Source of the DNA: Actinophytocola sp963729115
GTDB lineage: Bacteria > Actinomycetota > Actinomycetes > Mycobacteriales > Pseudonocardiaceae
NCBI GenBank assembly: GCA_963729115.1
Contig: CAVSMR010000008.1
Span: 124,001 to 188,000 of the forward strand
DNA: 64,000 nt
Direction of reading: 5' to 3'
Shown here: positions 1-8,856 of the stretch, piece after piece
Layout of the letters: each line of letters starts with the position of its first letter
Position numbering within the stretch: the first letter of the stretch is position 1
Translations under genes and position numbers: made by a program
Notes under the pieces: generated by a model
Told to the model about the DNA's origin: nothing
The model's input: only the letters and a program-made list of their open reading frames with translations
Database searches by the model: none

Positions 1-1
1 C

Positions 2-1051
2 GGGCTCGCCGGGGAGCTCGCCGAGGTGACCGTCGTGCACCTGCCGGCCAAGGGTCGCGGCGGTGCGCTGCACGCGGTCTGGTCCGCCTCCGACGCACCC
101 GTCCTGGCCTACCTGGACGTCGACCTCTCCACCGACCTCGCGGCACTCGCCCCGCTCGTCGCCCCGCTGCTGTCCGGGCACTCCGACCTCGCGATCGGCA
201 GCCGGCTCGCGCGCGGCGCCCGGGTGGTCCGCGGCCCCAAGCGCGAGCTCATCTCCCGCGGCTACAACCTGTTGCTGCGCGGCACGCTCGCGACCCGGTT
301 CACCGACGCGCAGTGCGGTTTCAAGGCCATCCGCGCGGACGTGGCCGCCCGGCTGCTGCCGCACGTCACCGACCCCGGCTGGTTCTTCGACACCGAGCTG
401 CTCGTGCTCGCGGAGCGGACCGGGCTGCGCATCCACGAGGTGCCGGTCGACTGGGTGGACGACCCGGACAGCCGCGTCGACATCGTGGCGACCGCGCTCG
501 CCGACCTGCGCGGCATCGCCCGCCTCCTCCGCGCGTTCGCGACCGGCCGGGTACCGGTCACGCAGCTGCGCGCGCAGCTCGGCCGGGCACCCGGCGGCCG
601 GGCGGCCGGCGGCCGGGTGCCCGGCGTACCGGTGAGCCTGGTCCGCCAGCTCGTCCGCTTCGCCGCCGTCGGGGTCGCCAGCACGCTCGCGTACCTGCTG
701 CTGTTCTCCTTGCTGCGCACCGGAATGGGCGCGCAGGCGGCGAACCTCCTCGCGCTCGGCGCCACCGCGGTGGCCAACACCGCGGCCAACCGGCGGTTCA
801 CGTTCGGCGTGCGCGGCCGTGCGCAGGCGGGCCGCCACCAGTTCGAGGGGCTGCTCGTCTTCGCGCTGGGGCTGGCGCTCACCAGCGGGTCCCTCGCCGT
901 CCTCAATGGACTCACCACGCCCGGGCGCGGGCTCGAGCTGGCCGTGCTGGTGGCCGCGAACCTCGCCGCCACCGTCCTGCGCTTCCTCCTGCTCCGCGGC
1001 TGGGTGTTCCACCCGCGCCGCCAGGCCCCGACCCCGAGGAGCTCCCGGTGA
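2..1051 (+). CDS. GT2 glycosyltransferase fused to GtrA-like membrane domain (5' truncated)
   Basis: The frame is open from base 2 with no convincing start, so the N-terminus with the first nucleotide-sugar motifs lies outside the window. The first ~190 visible residues look like the C-terminal half of a dolichyl-phosphate-mannose-synthase type GT2 (IGSRLARG; CGFKAIRADV; WFFDTELLVLA). The last ~140 residues hold about four hydrophobic segments typical of a GtrA flippase-like domain (QLVRFAAVGV; NRRFTFGV). Family knowledge suggests it makes or flips a polyprenyl-phosphate sugar used by the GT39 enzyme downstream, whose GTG start overlaps this stop (GTGA at 1048-1051), so the two are translationally coupled. 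The sugar cannot be told from sequence. Confidence 0.85.
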   Translation, partial: GLAGELAEVTVVHLPAKGRGGALHAVWSASDAPVLAYLDVDLSTDLAALAPLVAPLLSGHSDLAIGSRLARGARVVRGPKRELISRGYNLLLRGTLATRFTDAQCGFKAIRADVAARLLPHVTDPGWFFDTELLVLAERTGLRIHEVPVDWVDDPDSRVDIVATALADLRGIARLLRAFATGRVPVTQLRAQLGRAPGGRAAGGRVPGVPVSLVRQLVRFAAVGVASTLAYLLLFSLLRTGMGAQAANLLALGATAVANTAANRRFTFGVRGRAQAGRHQFEGLLVFALGLALTSGSLAVLNGLTTPGRGLELAVLVAANLAATVLRFLLLRGWVFHPRRQAPTPRSSR

Positions 1052-2847
1052 CCGCCACCCTGGACCGTCCCGCGGTCGCCGCCGCGCCCGTGCCGCGGCC
1101 GGCGACGAACCGCAACCGGCCGCTCGTCGGGCTGCTGCTCGCCGGCACCGCCGCGCTGTACCTGTGGAACCTGACCGCGTCCGGCTGGGCGAACAGCTTC
1201 TACGCCGCCGCGACCCAGGCCGCGACGCAGAGCTGGCAGGCGTGGCTGTTCGGCTCGCTGGACGCCGGCAACGTGATCACCGTGGACAAGCCGCCGGCGT
1301 CGCTGTGGCTGTCGGGGCTGTTCGGCCGCGTGTTCGGCTTCTCCAGCTGGAGCGTGCTCGCCCCGCAGGCGCTGTGCGGCGTGGCCGCGGTCGGGCTGCT
1401 GTACCTGGCGGTCAAGCGGGTCGCCGGGCCGGGCGCCGGGCTCGTCGCGGGCGCCGTGCTCGCGCTGACCCCGGTGGCCGCGCTGATGTTCCGCTACAAC
1501 CACCCGGACGCGCTGCTCGTGCTGCTGCTCGTGGCCGGGGCGTACGCGGTGACGCGGGCGGTCGAGAAGGCGTCCTGGCGCTGGCTTGCGCTGGCCGGCG
1601 TGTTCGTGGGGCTGGGCTTCCTCACGAAGATGATGCAGGCGTTCCTCGTGCTGCCCGCGTTCGCGCTCGCCTACCTGCTCGCCGCGCCGACCACGCTCGG
1701 GCGGCGCGTCGCGCACGTGCTCGGCGCGGGCGTGGCGGTCGTCGCGTCCGCGGGGTGGTACGTCGCGCTCGTCGCGCTGTGGCCGGCGGGGTCGCGGCCC
1801 TACATCGCCGGGTCGGCGAACGACAGCGTGCTCGAGCTGGCATTGGGCTACAACGGCCTCGGCCGGGTCTTCGGTGGCGACGGCAACCTGAGCGGCGGCG
1901 GGATGGGCAACACCGGGTTCGGCGGCGAGTCCGGGCTCGGCCGGATGTTCGGCGCGGCGTTCGGCACCGAGGTGTCCTGGCTGCTGCCGGCCGCGCTGAT
2001 CGCGCTCGGCGCCGGGCTGTGGTTCACCCGCCGGCAGCCGCGCACCGACCGCACGCGGGCCGCGCTGCTGCTGTGGGGTGGCTGGCTTCTGGTCACCGGG
2101 CTGGTGTTCAGCCTGATGAGCGGGATCGTGCACCCGTACTACGCGGTCGCGCTCGCCCCGGCGATCGCCGCGCTCGCCGGCATCGGCGGCGTGCAGCTCT
2201 GGCGCGGAAGGGCCAACCGGCCGGCCGCGGTGGCGATGGCCGCGATGGTCGCCGTCACCGCGGTGTGGTCGGCGATCCTGTTGCAGCGCACGGACTCCTG
2301 GCTGCCGTGGCTGCGCTGGCTCGTCCTGGCCGCCGGCCTGCTCGCGGCCACCGCGCTGGTGGTCGGCGGCGGGCGGCCGGGCAGGTCGGTGGCGGCGCTT
2401 TCGCTCGTCGTCGCGCTGGCCGGCACCGGGGCGTACTCGGTGGCCAACGCCGCGCAGACCCACGCCGGCTCGATCCCGCTCTCCGGTCCGGTGGCGTCGG
2501 CGGACATGGGCGGCATGCGCGGGGACGGTGGGTCGAACGCCGCGCTCGCCGCGCTGCTCGCCGACACCGACACGACGTGGGCGGCGGCCACGACCGGGGC
2601 CACGTCGGCCGCCGACCTGGAGCTCGCGAGCGGCCGGCCGGTGATCGCCATCGGTGGGTGGAGCGGCGGCGACCCGGCCCCGACGCTCGCGGAGTTCCAG
2701 TCCTATGTGGAGTCCGGACGGCTCGCGTACTACGTCACCGGCGGCGGGATGGGCGGCCCCGGCGGCGACTCGGCGATCGCGCAGTGGGTCGCGGCCAACT
2801 ACGACTCGACGACGGTCGGCGGCCAGACGGTCTACGACCTGCGCTGA
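1048..2847 (+). CDS. GT39-family membrane glycosyltransferase (ArnT/YkcB-like)
   Basis: A 599-residue polytopic protein with a cytoplasmic Pro-rich N-terminus, a first transmembrane segment near residue 30 (LVGLLLAGTAALYLWNL), an early extracytoplasmic loop containing the DKPP motif common in GT39 enzymes, and repeated Leu/Val/Ala-rich helices to about residue 460. A soluble extracytoplasmic C-terminal part carries Gly-rich stretches (GGMGGPGGDS). GT39 proteins transfer a sugar from a polyprenyl-phosphate donor to an acceptor outside the membrane, which fits the coupled GT2/GtrA gene upstream. The GTG at 1048 is chosen because it overlaps the upstream stop and begins the membrane protein cleanly. 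Acceptor and sugar are unknown. Confidence 0.85.
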   Translation: MTATLDRPAVAAAPVPRPATNRNRPLVGLLLAGTAALYLWNLTASGWANSFYAAATQAATQSWQAWLFGSLDAGNVITVDKPPASLWLSGLFGRVFGFSSWSVLAPQALCGVAAVGLLYLAVKRVAGPGAGLVAGAVLALTPVAALMFRYNHPDALLVLLLVAGAYAVTRAVEKASWRWLALAGVFVGLGFLTKMMQAFLVLPAFALAYLLAAPTTLGRRVAHVLGAGVAVVASAGWYVALVALWPAGSRPYIAGSANDSVLELALGYNGLGRVFGGDGNLSGGGMGNTGFGGESGLGRMFGAAFGTEVSWLLPAALIALGAGLWFTRRQPRTDRTRAALLLWGGWLLVTGLVFSLMSGIVHPYYAVALAPAIAALAGIGGVQLWRGRANRPAAVAMAAMVAVTAVWSAILLQRTDSWLPWLRWLVLAAGLLAATALVVGGGRPGRSVAALSLVVALAGTGAYSVANAAQTHAGSIPLSGPVASADMGGMRGDGGSNAALAALLADTDTTWAAATTGATSAADLELASGRPVIAIGGWSGGDPAPTLAEFQSYVESGRLAYYVTGGGMGGPGGDSAIAQWVAANYDSTTVGGQTVYDLR

Positions 2848-2860
2848 GAGATCCGGGCGG

Positions 2861-4270
2861 CTACCAGCTCCCGCGGTGGTCCGGGATCGTGAAGACCAGC
2901 GGGATCGCGGCCACCAGCAGCACGGCGAGCACGATGAACGCGTGGGCCTGGGCGATACCCGGGTTCGCGCTGTTCGCCAGCACCGCGGTCGTGATCGACA
3001 CCGTGATGATCGCCCCGCTCTGCCGGAACATCCCGCGCAGCCCGGCGATCGAGGCGATCTGGTCCGGCGCCAGCTGCAGCCCGGCGTTGTTGGACGCCGG
3101 CACCGCCATGCCCATCCCGATCCCGGTGACCCCCGCCGAGATCGACAGCCACAGGTACCCCGACACCCCCGGCGGCGGCAGGGCCATCAGCACCAGCCCG
3201 GCGACGAGCGTGCTGAACCCGACCACCATCGGGATGCGGTGGCCCAGCCGCCGCAGGGTGAACACGGCCAGCGCGGCGAGGCAGATCATCCCGACGCCGC
3301 GCATGGTCAGCAGCGTGCCGGCCGCCAGCGGGTCGAGGCCGAACCGCTGCTCCGCGTACAGCGGCACCAGGGCGGCGAACCCGATCGCGGCGCCGCCGAA
3401 CAGCACGTTCAGCAGGTTCATCGCGCCGAACCCCCGGCCGGCGAGCAGCCGCATGGGGATGAACGGCGCGCGGTGGCGGACGGTGTGCCGCACGAACAGG
3501 ACCGCCGTGGCGACCGCGAGCAGCTCCGGCGCCAGGAACCACGGGCTGGTCACGCCCCGGTCGAGGTTGGTGAGCCCGTACATGGTGGCGAGCATGAGCG
3601 TGGCGAGCAGCGCCAGCCCGCCGACGTCGATCCGGCTGGTCTCCTTGCGCGGCGACTCCGCGATCAGCGTGTAGGACAGCACGAGCAGCACCAGGCCGAT
3701 CGGCACGTTGACGAGGAAGATCATCCGCCAGCCGAAGTAGGTGACGATGACCCCGCCGAGGATCGGGCCGATGATGCCGCCGATCGGGAAGATGCTCGTG
3801 AACATGCCGACCGCGCGGTCGCGGTGGCGGCCGAAGTGCTCGGCGACGATGCCGGTGGCCGACGGCAGGAACGCGCCGCCGCCGACCGCCTGCACCGCTC
3901 GCAGCGCCACCAGCACGTAGATGTTGTCGGCGAAACCGCAGGCCAGCGATGCCCCGACGAACACGCCGATGCCGATCAGGAACACCCGCTTGCGGCCGAA
4001 GTGGTCGCCCAGCTTGCCGGCCATGGGCATCGCGATGATCTGGCCGAGCGAGTAGACCGTGATCGTCCAGCCGCTCCAGGTCAGCTCCGCGCCGAGATCC
4101 GTCTGGATGGCGTTCAGCGCGGTGGCGACAATGGTCTGGTCTATCGAGGCCATGAACAGCGCGATCGCGACCACCGCGAACACGATGTGCCGGCGCGGCA
4201 GCGGCTCGGGGCCGAGGGTCTCCGGCGGTGCGGCGGACACCGGGGCTACTCGTACGCTTCGGGTCCGCAT
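2861..4270 (-). CDS. MFS drug-exporter type transporter (DHA2/EmrB-QacA)
   Basis: A 469-residue major facilitator protein with about 14 hydrophobic helices. It carries the motif A-type loop GKLGDHFGRKRVFLIG after the second helix and the motif C-like ALRAVQAVGGGAFLP region, typical of DHA2 proton-coupled exporters. The start is placed at the ATG at 4270; a further in-frame ATG at 4303 would lie inside the palindromic operator. It is divergent from a MarR-type regulator, the usual layout for a self-regulated efflux pump. The substrate is unknown and no link to the sterol genes is visible. It ends 13 bp from the convergent GT39 gene. Confidence 0.88.
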   Translation of the reverse strand: MRTRSVRVAPVSAAPPETLGPEPLPRRHIVFAVVAIALFMASIDQTIVATALNAIQTDLGAELTWSGWTITVYSLGQIIAMPMAGKLGDHFGRKRVFLIGIGVFVGASLACGFADNIYVLVALRAVQAVGGGAFLPSATGIVAEHFGRHRDRAVGMFTSIFPIGGIIGPILGGVIVTYFGWRMIFLVNVPIGLVLLVLSYTLIAESPRKETSRIDVGGLALLATLMLATMYGLTNLDRGVTSPWFLAPELLAVATAVLFVRHTVRHRAPFIPMRLLAGRGFGAMNLLNVLFGGAAIGFAALVPLYAEQRFGLDPLAAGTLLTMRGVGMICLAALAVFTLRRLGHRIPMVVGFSTLVAGLVLMALPPPGVSGYLWLSISAGVTGIGMGMAVPASNNAGLQLAPDQIASIAGLRGMFRQSGAIITVSITTAVLANSANPGIAQAHAFIVLAVLLVAAIPLVFTIPDHRGSW

Positions 4271-4285
4271 AGCCGTCGATGGTAT

Positions 4286-4303
4286 TTGCTTGCCGGCAGG
4301 CAA
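4286..4303. promoter_or_regulatory. Palindromic operator between MFS exporter and MarR gene
   Basis: TTGCTTGCCGGCAGGCAA is an 18-bp inverted repeat with one mismatched pair. It lies in the 70-bp divergent promoter region, 16 bp from the exporter ATG. Size and position fit a MarR dimer site that represses one or both genes; binding is inferred. Confidence 0.55.
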
Positions 4304-4343
4304 TCAATTGGCCAGGGAGTGACATCACCGACAGGAGGCAGTG

Positions 4344-4778
4344 GTGGATGCCGAAGCAGTGACGAGGTTGCGCCGGGTCATCGGGCGGCTCGCGCGGCTG
4401 CTCAACGCGTCGTCCGCGAGCGAGAACCTGACCCCGACCCAGGCCTCGGTGCTCGGCCTCGTCGACCGCCGCGGCCCGATCGGCCTCGCCGAGCTGACCG
4501 ACGTGGAGGGACTCAACCCGACGATGATGTCCCGCGTGGTGTCCAAGCTCGACGCCGAGGGCCTGGTCCGCCGCCTGCCCCACCCGGCCGACCAGCGCGC
4601 GGTCCAGCTGGAGGCCACCGAGGCCGGCCGGCAGGTCCATGCGCGCATCCTCGACGCGCGCACCCGGACCGTCGCGTCGATCCTCGACGGCCTCTCGCCG
4701 GACGCCAGTGCGGACCTGGCAAAGGCACTGCCCGCGCTCGAGGCGCTGGCGGAGGGTCTGCGCACCAACCAGCGGTGA
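4344..4778 (+). CDS. MarR-family transcriptional regulator
   Basis: About 144 residues with a MarR winged-helix core: TPTQASVLGLVDRRG, then the recognition region LNPTMMSRVVSKLDAEGLVRR, then the wing PADQRAVQLEATEAG. An AGGAGG ribosome site at 4333-4338 favours the GTG at 4344 over the adjacent GTG at 4341, which would be only 2 bp away. It is divergent from the MFS exporter and probably represses it through the palindrome at 4286-4303. The ligand is unknown. Confidence 0.88.
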   Translation: MDAEAVTRLRRVIGRLARLLNASSASENLTPTQASVLGLVDRRGPIGLAELTDVEGLNPTMMSRVVSKLDAEGLVRRLPHPADQRAVQLEATEAGRQVHARILDARTRTVASILDGLSPDASADLAKALPALEALAEGLRTNQR

Positions 4779-4844
4779 CCGGGGGTCTTCCCGCCATCTG
4801 CCCGTCCTGAGTAACCTGGATCGGTACCGATTGGGGGTTGACCG

Positions 4845-5483
4845 ATGGCGGGAACCGGCGCGGTCGCGCGCCGCACCTACGGCGGTCTGTCGGCCGGCGA
4901 ACGGCGTGCGGAACGCCGGGAACGGCTGATGCGGGCCGGCCTGGCACTCATCGGCACCGAGGGCTACGCGGCGTCGTCCATCGAGAAGCTGTGCACCGAG
5001 GCCGGGGTGTCCACGCGGAACTTCTACGAGGAGTTCAACAGCCGCGAGGACCTGCTGATCGCGCTGCACGACCGGATCATCGAGCAGGCCTTCCAGGCCG
5101 TGCTGGGCGCGCTGGCCGAGGCGGACGAAACCCCCTTACGCGAGCGTTTCGCCCGCGCGGTCCGCGCCTTCGTCATCACCACGGCGAGCGACCCGCGCTG
5201 GGCCCGGTTGTCCTACGTGGAGATCATCGGGGTCAGCGACGCGGTCGAGGAGCACCGCGTCCGGGGGCGCCGCCGGTGGGTGGAGTTCCTGGCGTCCGAG
5301 GCCAAGCGGGCGGTGGCCCGCGGCGAGGCGGCGGACCGGGACTTCGACCTGACCGCGGTGGCGCTGATCGGGGCGGTGAACGAGCTGGTGCACCACTGGT
5401 CACTGAACGCCGGCCAGCGCACGCTGGACGACGTGATCGCGGAGATCGTCCGCATCGCGACCGCGGCGGTGACGGCCCCGTGA
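4845..5483 (+). CDS. TetR-family transcriptional regulator
   Basis: A 212-residue protein with an N-terminal TetR helix-turn-helix (about residues 25-70: RRERLMRAGLALIGTEGY, then SIEKLCTEAGVSTRNFYEEF) and a helical ligand-binding C-terminal domain. Its stop overlaps the GTG of the SIS-domain gene by 4 bases, so the pair is co-transcribed and the regulator may control it. It does not resemble KstR or KstR2 as I remember them, so I do not treat it as the sterol regulator. Ligand unknown. Confidence 0.87.
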   Translation: MAGTGAVARRTYGGLSAGERRAERRERLMRAGLALIGTEGYAASSIEKLCTEAGVSTRNFYEEFNSREDLLIALHDRIIEQAFQAVLGALAEADETPLRERFARAVRAFVITTASDPRWARLSYVEIIGVSDAVEEHRVRGRRRWVEFLASEAKRAVARGEAADRDFDLTAVALIGAVNELVHHWSLNAGQRTLDDVIAEIVRIATAAVTAP

Positions 5484-6241
5484 CGACGACCATCGGCGCG
5501 TCGACGAGCGCGGCGGAGCTGCTGCGCCGGCTGTCCGACCTGGCCGCCGCCTCCGGTGCGGCCGTATCCGCCGCCGCGGAGCTGTTCGCCGAGTGCGTGG
5601 CCGCCGACGGCGTGATCCAGGCGTTCGGCACCGGCCACTCGCAGGGCACCGCGCTCGAGGTCGCCGGCCGGGCGGGCGGGCTGATCCCGACCAACCGGAT
5701 CGCGCTGACCGACCTGGTGCAGTTCGGCGGCGAGGACCCGGCCGTGCTGGCCGACCCGATGCTGGAGCGGCGGGGCGACGTGGCCGCGCGGCTGTACGAG
5801 CTGGCCGCCCCGGCGCCCCACGACCTGTTCGTGATCGCGTCCAGCTCGGGGGTCAACTCCGCGGTGGTCGAGATGGCGCACGTGGTCAAGGCGCACGGCC
5901 ACCGCCTGATCGCGATCACGTCCGTGGCGCACTCGACCCGGGTCGACCCGCGCCACGAGTCCGGCAAGCGCCTGTCCGACCTGGCCGACGTGACGCTCGA
6001 CAACGGCGCCCCGTTCGGCGACACCCTGCTGGAGATGCCGGACGGCACGTCGGCGGGGGCGGTGTCGTCGCTCTCCGCGGCCCTGCTGGTCCAGATGATC
6101 GTCGCGGAGACCGTCCGCCTGCTGCTCGAGTCGGGCACCACGCCGCCGGTCTACGTGTCGAACAACGTCCCGGGCGGCCACGAACGCAACCAGCAGCTGG
6201 AAGCCCACTACGCGGGCCGCATCCGCCGCACGGCCAGTTAG
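5480..6241 (+). CDS. SIS-domain sugar-phosphate binding protein
   Basis: A 253-residue SIS-domain protein. The N-terminal phosphosugar-binding loop reads AFGTGHSQGTALEVAGRAGG (residues ~48-67), and a second loop of the fold is FVIASSSGVNSAVVEMA. SIS proteins isomerise or sense phosphorylated sugars; the length and C-terminal NNVPGGHERN motif match the stand-alone UPF0309/AgaS-like group. The GTG start lies in the GTGA overlap with the TetR gene, suggesting a TetR-controlled amino-sugar metabolism pair. No transporter is adjacent. Confidence 0.85.
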   Translation: MTTTIGASTSAAELLRRLSDLAAASGAAVSAAAELFAECVAADGVIQAFGTGHSQGTALEVAGRAGGLIPTNRIALTDLVQFGGEDPAVLADPMLERRGDVAARLYELAAPAPHDLFVIASSSGVNSAVVEMAHVVKAHGHRLIAITSVAHSTRVDPRHESGKRLSDLADVTLDNGAPFGDTLLEMPDGTSAGAVSSLSAALLVQMIVAETVRLLLESGTTPPVYVSNNVPGGHERNQQLEAHYAGRIRRTAS

Positions 6242-6269
6242 AGGTGGTTTGCCCTGCGGTCCATCATGC

Positions 6270-6297
6270 GAGGTCTGGTGCCGATCAACGAGACCTC
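6270..6297. terminator. Weak hairpin between convergent SIS and cupin genes
   Basis: GAGGTCT and AGACCTC form a 7-bp stem with a 14-nt loop in the 148-bp gap between two convergent genes. There is no U-tract, and the loop is long, so this is only a possible bidirectional terminator. I see nothing else in the gap. Confidence 0.25.
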
Positions 6298-6389
6298 AGG
6301 GGACCGTGACGGCGCCCAGCCACAATCAACCTGACCGTCCGCGCCGTTCGCTGGAACGCAACCAACACTTTCAATTCCGGGGAGGCGGA

Positions 6390-6863
6390 CTAGACCATGT
6401 ACTGGTCGTGGCTGGCGAGGAAGTCGGTGTACTCCTCCGGGGTCATTTGGCGGCCGGAGTCGAGTAGTTCGGCCAGCTCGCGGAAGTAGTTCTCCCGCGG
6501 TGGGGCCGGCGCGAAGAGGATCAGCATCTGGGCCACCGCGTCGCTGTCGTTGCTGAACGCGTGGATGCCGCCCTCCGGGACGTACAGGAAGTCGCCCGCC
6601 GAGGTGTCCACCCACTTCTCGCCGTTGAACAGCCGGACGGTCCCCTCGACGATGTAGAACGACTCCGAGAAGGTCTTGTGGAAGTGCGCCGCCGGGCCGC
6701 CCGCCCGCGGCTGCATCGTGTACTGGAACAGTCCGAACTGGCCGTTCGTCACCGAGCCCGTCGCCACGAACGCGTTCGTCACGTTCGGCCGGCGCAGCGC
6801 CTCGACCTCCCCGATCGGCCGGTAGGTCGCGTTGATCTCGCCCGAATCGCCGACGTAGGACAC
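6390..6863 (-). CDS. Single-domain cupin protein
   Basis: A 157-residue cupin. Both classical motifs are intact: motif 1 HFHKTFSESFYIVEG (HxH-x4-E-x6-G, the metal-binding set) and motif 2 GDFLYVPEGGIHAFSN (G-x5-P-x-G-x2-H-x3-N). A metal-dependent dioxygenase or isomerase, or a sugar/small-molecule binding protein, is possible; the family is too broad to name a substrate. The GTG at 6863 is the only sensible start. It is divergent from the RibD-like gene 44 bp away. Confidence 0.85.
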   Translation of the reverse strand: MSYVGDSGEINATYRPIGEVEALRRPNVTNAFVATGSVTNGQFGLFQYTMQPRAGGPAAHFHKTFSESFYIVEGTVRLFNGEKWVDTSAGDFLYVPEGGIHAFSNDSDAVAQMLILFAPAPPRENYFRELAELLDSGRQMTPEEYTDFLASHDQYMV

Positions 6864-6907
6864 GCCAACCTCCCCGGTCCGTGGATCTCTGCCACGATGG
6901 TACGGCC

Positions 6908-7993
6908 ATGACCGACCGACCCTACGTCCTGCTGAGCTGCGCGTTGTCGCTCGACGGCTACCTCGACGACGCCACCGACCGCCGCCTCGTGCTGTCCAAC
7001 GACGCCGACTGGGACCGGGTCGACGAGGTCCGCGCGAGCTGCGACGCCATCCTCGTCGGGGCGAACACGATCCGCCGGGACAACCCGCGCCTGCAGGTCC
7101 GCGACCCCGCCCGCCGGGCCCGGCGGGTGGCCGCGGGCCGGCCGGAGAACCCGCTCAAGGTGACGATCACCGCCACCGGTGACCTCGACCCGGCCGCCGC
7201 CTTCTTCGCCACCGGCACCCAGGTGGTCTACGCACCCGCCGGCGTCGCCACCCCCGGCGAGACCGTGCCGGCCGGTGCGCGCGTGGAGCTCGCGGACGTC
7301 CTGGCCGACCTGGCCGCGCGGGGCGTGCGGCGGCTCATGGTCGAGGGCGGCACGAGCATGCACACCGCGTTCCTCACCGCCGGGCTCGCGGACGAGCTGC
7401 ACGTCGTGATCGCGCCGTTCTTCGTCGGGGACAGCGCCGCGCCGCGGTTCACCGGCGACGGCCGGTTTCCCTGGGACGCCACGCACCGCGCCACGCTGGC
7501 CGAGGTGGCGGCCATCGGCAACGTCGCGTTCCACCGGTACCTGCTCAACCGGCCCGAGGTGGACCGGCTCTGGCTGGCGCGGGCCATCGAGCTGTCCCGG
7601 CGCTGCCCGCCGTCCACCACGGCCTTCGCGGTCGGCGCGATCGTGGTGGCCGCGGACGGCGAGGAGCTGGCCCGCGGGTACTCGCGCGAGTCCGGCGGCA
7701 CCGAGCACGCCGAGGAGGCCGCGCTCGCCAAGCTCGACGCGGCGGACCCGCGGCTGGGCGGCGCCACGATCTACAGCTCGCTGGAACCCTGCAGCCGCCG
7801 CGCGTCCCGGCCGCGGACCTGCACCGACCTCATCCGCGCCGCCGGCATCCCGCGGGTGGTCTTCGCCCTGCGCGAGCCACCGACGTTCGTCGACGGGCGG
7901 GGTGCCGAGCTGCTCGCGGCCGGCGGCGTCGAGGTCGTGGAGATCCCCGAGCTGGCCGGCGCGGTCCGCGAGGTGAACCGCGACCTGATCTAG
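6908..7993 (+). CDS. RibD-like fusion with reversed order: reductase then deaminase
   Basis: A 361-residue protein. Residues ~5-215 match the RibD C-terminal/dihydrofolate-reductase-like domain (LSCALSLDGYLDD; ILVGANTIRRDNPRL; LMVEGGTSMH). Residues ~220-361 form a cytidine/deoxycytidylate-deaminase-type zinc domain with HAEE at 267-270 and PC at 294-295 followed by a Cys 11 residues later. In canonical RibD the deaminase comes first, so the domain order is inverted. The activity could be riboflavin-pathway deaminase/reductase or a related pyrimidine modification; no other riboflavin genes are near. Its TAG stop overlaps the stop of the convergent chsH3 gene within CTAG at 7990-7993. Confidence 0.8.
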   Translation: MTDRPYVLLSCALSLDGYLDDATDRRLVLSNDADWDRVDEVRASCDAILVGANTIRRDNPRLQVRDPARRARRVAAGRPENPLKVTITATGDLDPAAAFFATGTQVVYAPAGVATPGETVPAGARVELADVLADLAARGVRRLMVEGGTSMHTAFLTAGLADELHVVIAPFFVGDSAAPRFTGDGRFPWDATHRATLAEVAAIGNVAFHRYLLNRPEVDRLWLARAIELSRRCPPSTTAFAVGAIVVAADGEELARGYSRESGGTEHAEEAALAKLDAADPRLGGATIYSSLEPCSRRASRPRTCTDLIRAAGIPRVVFALREPPTFVDGRGAELLAAGGVEVVEIPELAGAVREVNRDLI

Positions 7994-8850
7994 GCCACCG
8001 TCAGCACGGTGTCGGCCAGTACCGGGGCGTCGTCGCGGTCGGCGGCCGACGCGGTCACCGTGGCGCCGTCCGGCGTGCGCCACACGCGCACCCGCAGCGT
8101 CTCGCCGGGGAACACGACGCCGGCGAACTTCGTGGCGAAGGAGGCCACCCGGGTCACGTCACCGGCCAGCACGCTGTCCACAACGGACTTGCACACCATC
8201 CCGTACGTGCACAGCCCGTGCAGGATCGGCCGCTCGAAGCCCGCCCGGGCCGCGAACACCGGGTCGGCGTGCAGCGGGTTGCGGTCGCCGCACAGCCGGT
8301 ACAGCAGCGCCTGCTGCGCCAGCACGGGGACCTCGAGCACCTCGTCCGGCTCGCGCCCGGGCACCTCGACCGCCGTCGACGGCCCGCGGTGACCGCCGAA
8401 CCCGCCCTCGCCGCGGGCGAAGATCGCGGAGCTGGTCGTCCACAGTGGATCCCCGGCCGCGGCGGTCACCGTGGTCTCCTGGACGATCACCGCGGCCTTC
8501 TCCTTGTCCCACACGTCGGCGATCCGCGACCGCGCCACCGCCTCGCCCGAGGCCGGGATCGGGCCGCTGACGGTGATCGACTGCGTGCCGTGCAGCACCC
8601 TGGTCAGGTCGATGTCGATGCCCGGGAAGCGCACCGCCGGCGGCTCGAACGTGCGGAACCCGGGCGCCACCACGCCGAACGTGGGCAGCACCCGCAGCCG
8701 GTCCTCCAGCACGTACGGCAGCTCGGCCGGCTCGGTCGGCGACGCCCCCGCACCCAGCGCCAGGTGGTAGAGCAGGACGTCCGAGCTCGTCCACGAGAAC
8801 CGGGTCTCGCCGAGGTCGGCGCCGATGGCGACGGCCGGGTCGATGGGCAT
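7990..8850 (-). CDS. chsH3: MaoC-type steroid enoyl-CoA hydratase ChsH3-like
   Basis: A 286-residue double-hot-dog MaoC hydratase. The C-terminal half carries the hydratase catalytic signature YRLCGDRNPLHADPVFA (about residues 191-207) and PILHGLCTYGM; the N-terminal half is a degenerate hot-dog domain (PIDPAVAIGADL; VLPTFGVVAPGF). Length and motifs match Rv3538 (ChsH3) as I remember it, which hydrates the enoyl-CoA formed during beta-oxidation of the C8 sterol side chain. It is the last gene of the leftward kstD-kshA-kshB operon, 6 bp after kshB, with a GAGG ribosome site before the ATG. In mycobacteria its homologue also lies next to kstD. Confidence 0.87.
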   Translation of the reverse strand: MPIDPAVAIGADLGETRFSWTSSDVLLYHLALGAGASPTEPAELPYVLEDRLRVLPTFGVVAPGFRTFEPPAVRFPGIDIDLTRVLHGTQSITVSGPIPASGEAVARSRIADVWDKEKAAVIVQETTVTAAAGDPLWTTSSAIFARGEGGFGGHRGPSTAVEVPGREPDEVLEVPVLAQQALLYRLCGDRNPLHADPVFAARAGFERPILHGLCTYGMVCKSVVDSVLAGDVTRVASFATKFAGVVFPGETLRVRVWRTPDGATVTASAADRDDAPVLADTVLTVA

Positions 8851-8856
8851 GCAACC

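Noticed and set aside
4271..4303. Upstream ATG (4303) as start of the MFS exporter
   Set aside because: It would place the first codons in the palindromic operator; the ATG at 4270 begins before the first helix and leaves a normal promoter.
262..5069. Very long open frames on the opposite strand and in other frames across the first 5 kb
   Set aside because: They are Arg/Pro/Gly-rich shadows caused by the third-position GC bias and overlap clear genes with recognised domains.
4845..5483. TetR gene as KstR or KstR2
   Set aside because: Its helix-turn-helix and C-terminal domain do not resemble either as I remember them, and it is coupled to a SIS-domain gene, not to sterol genes.
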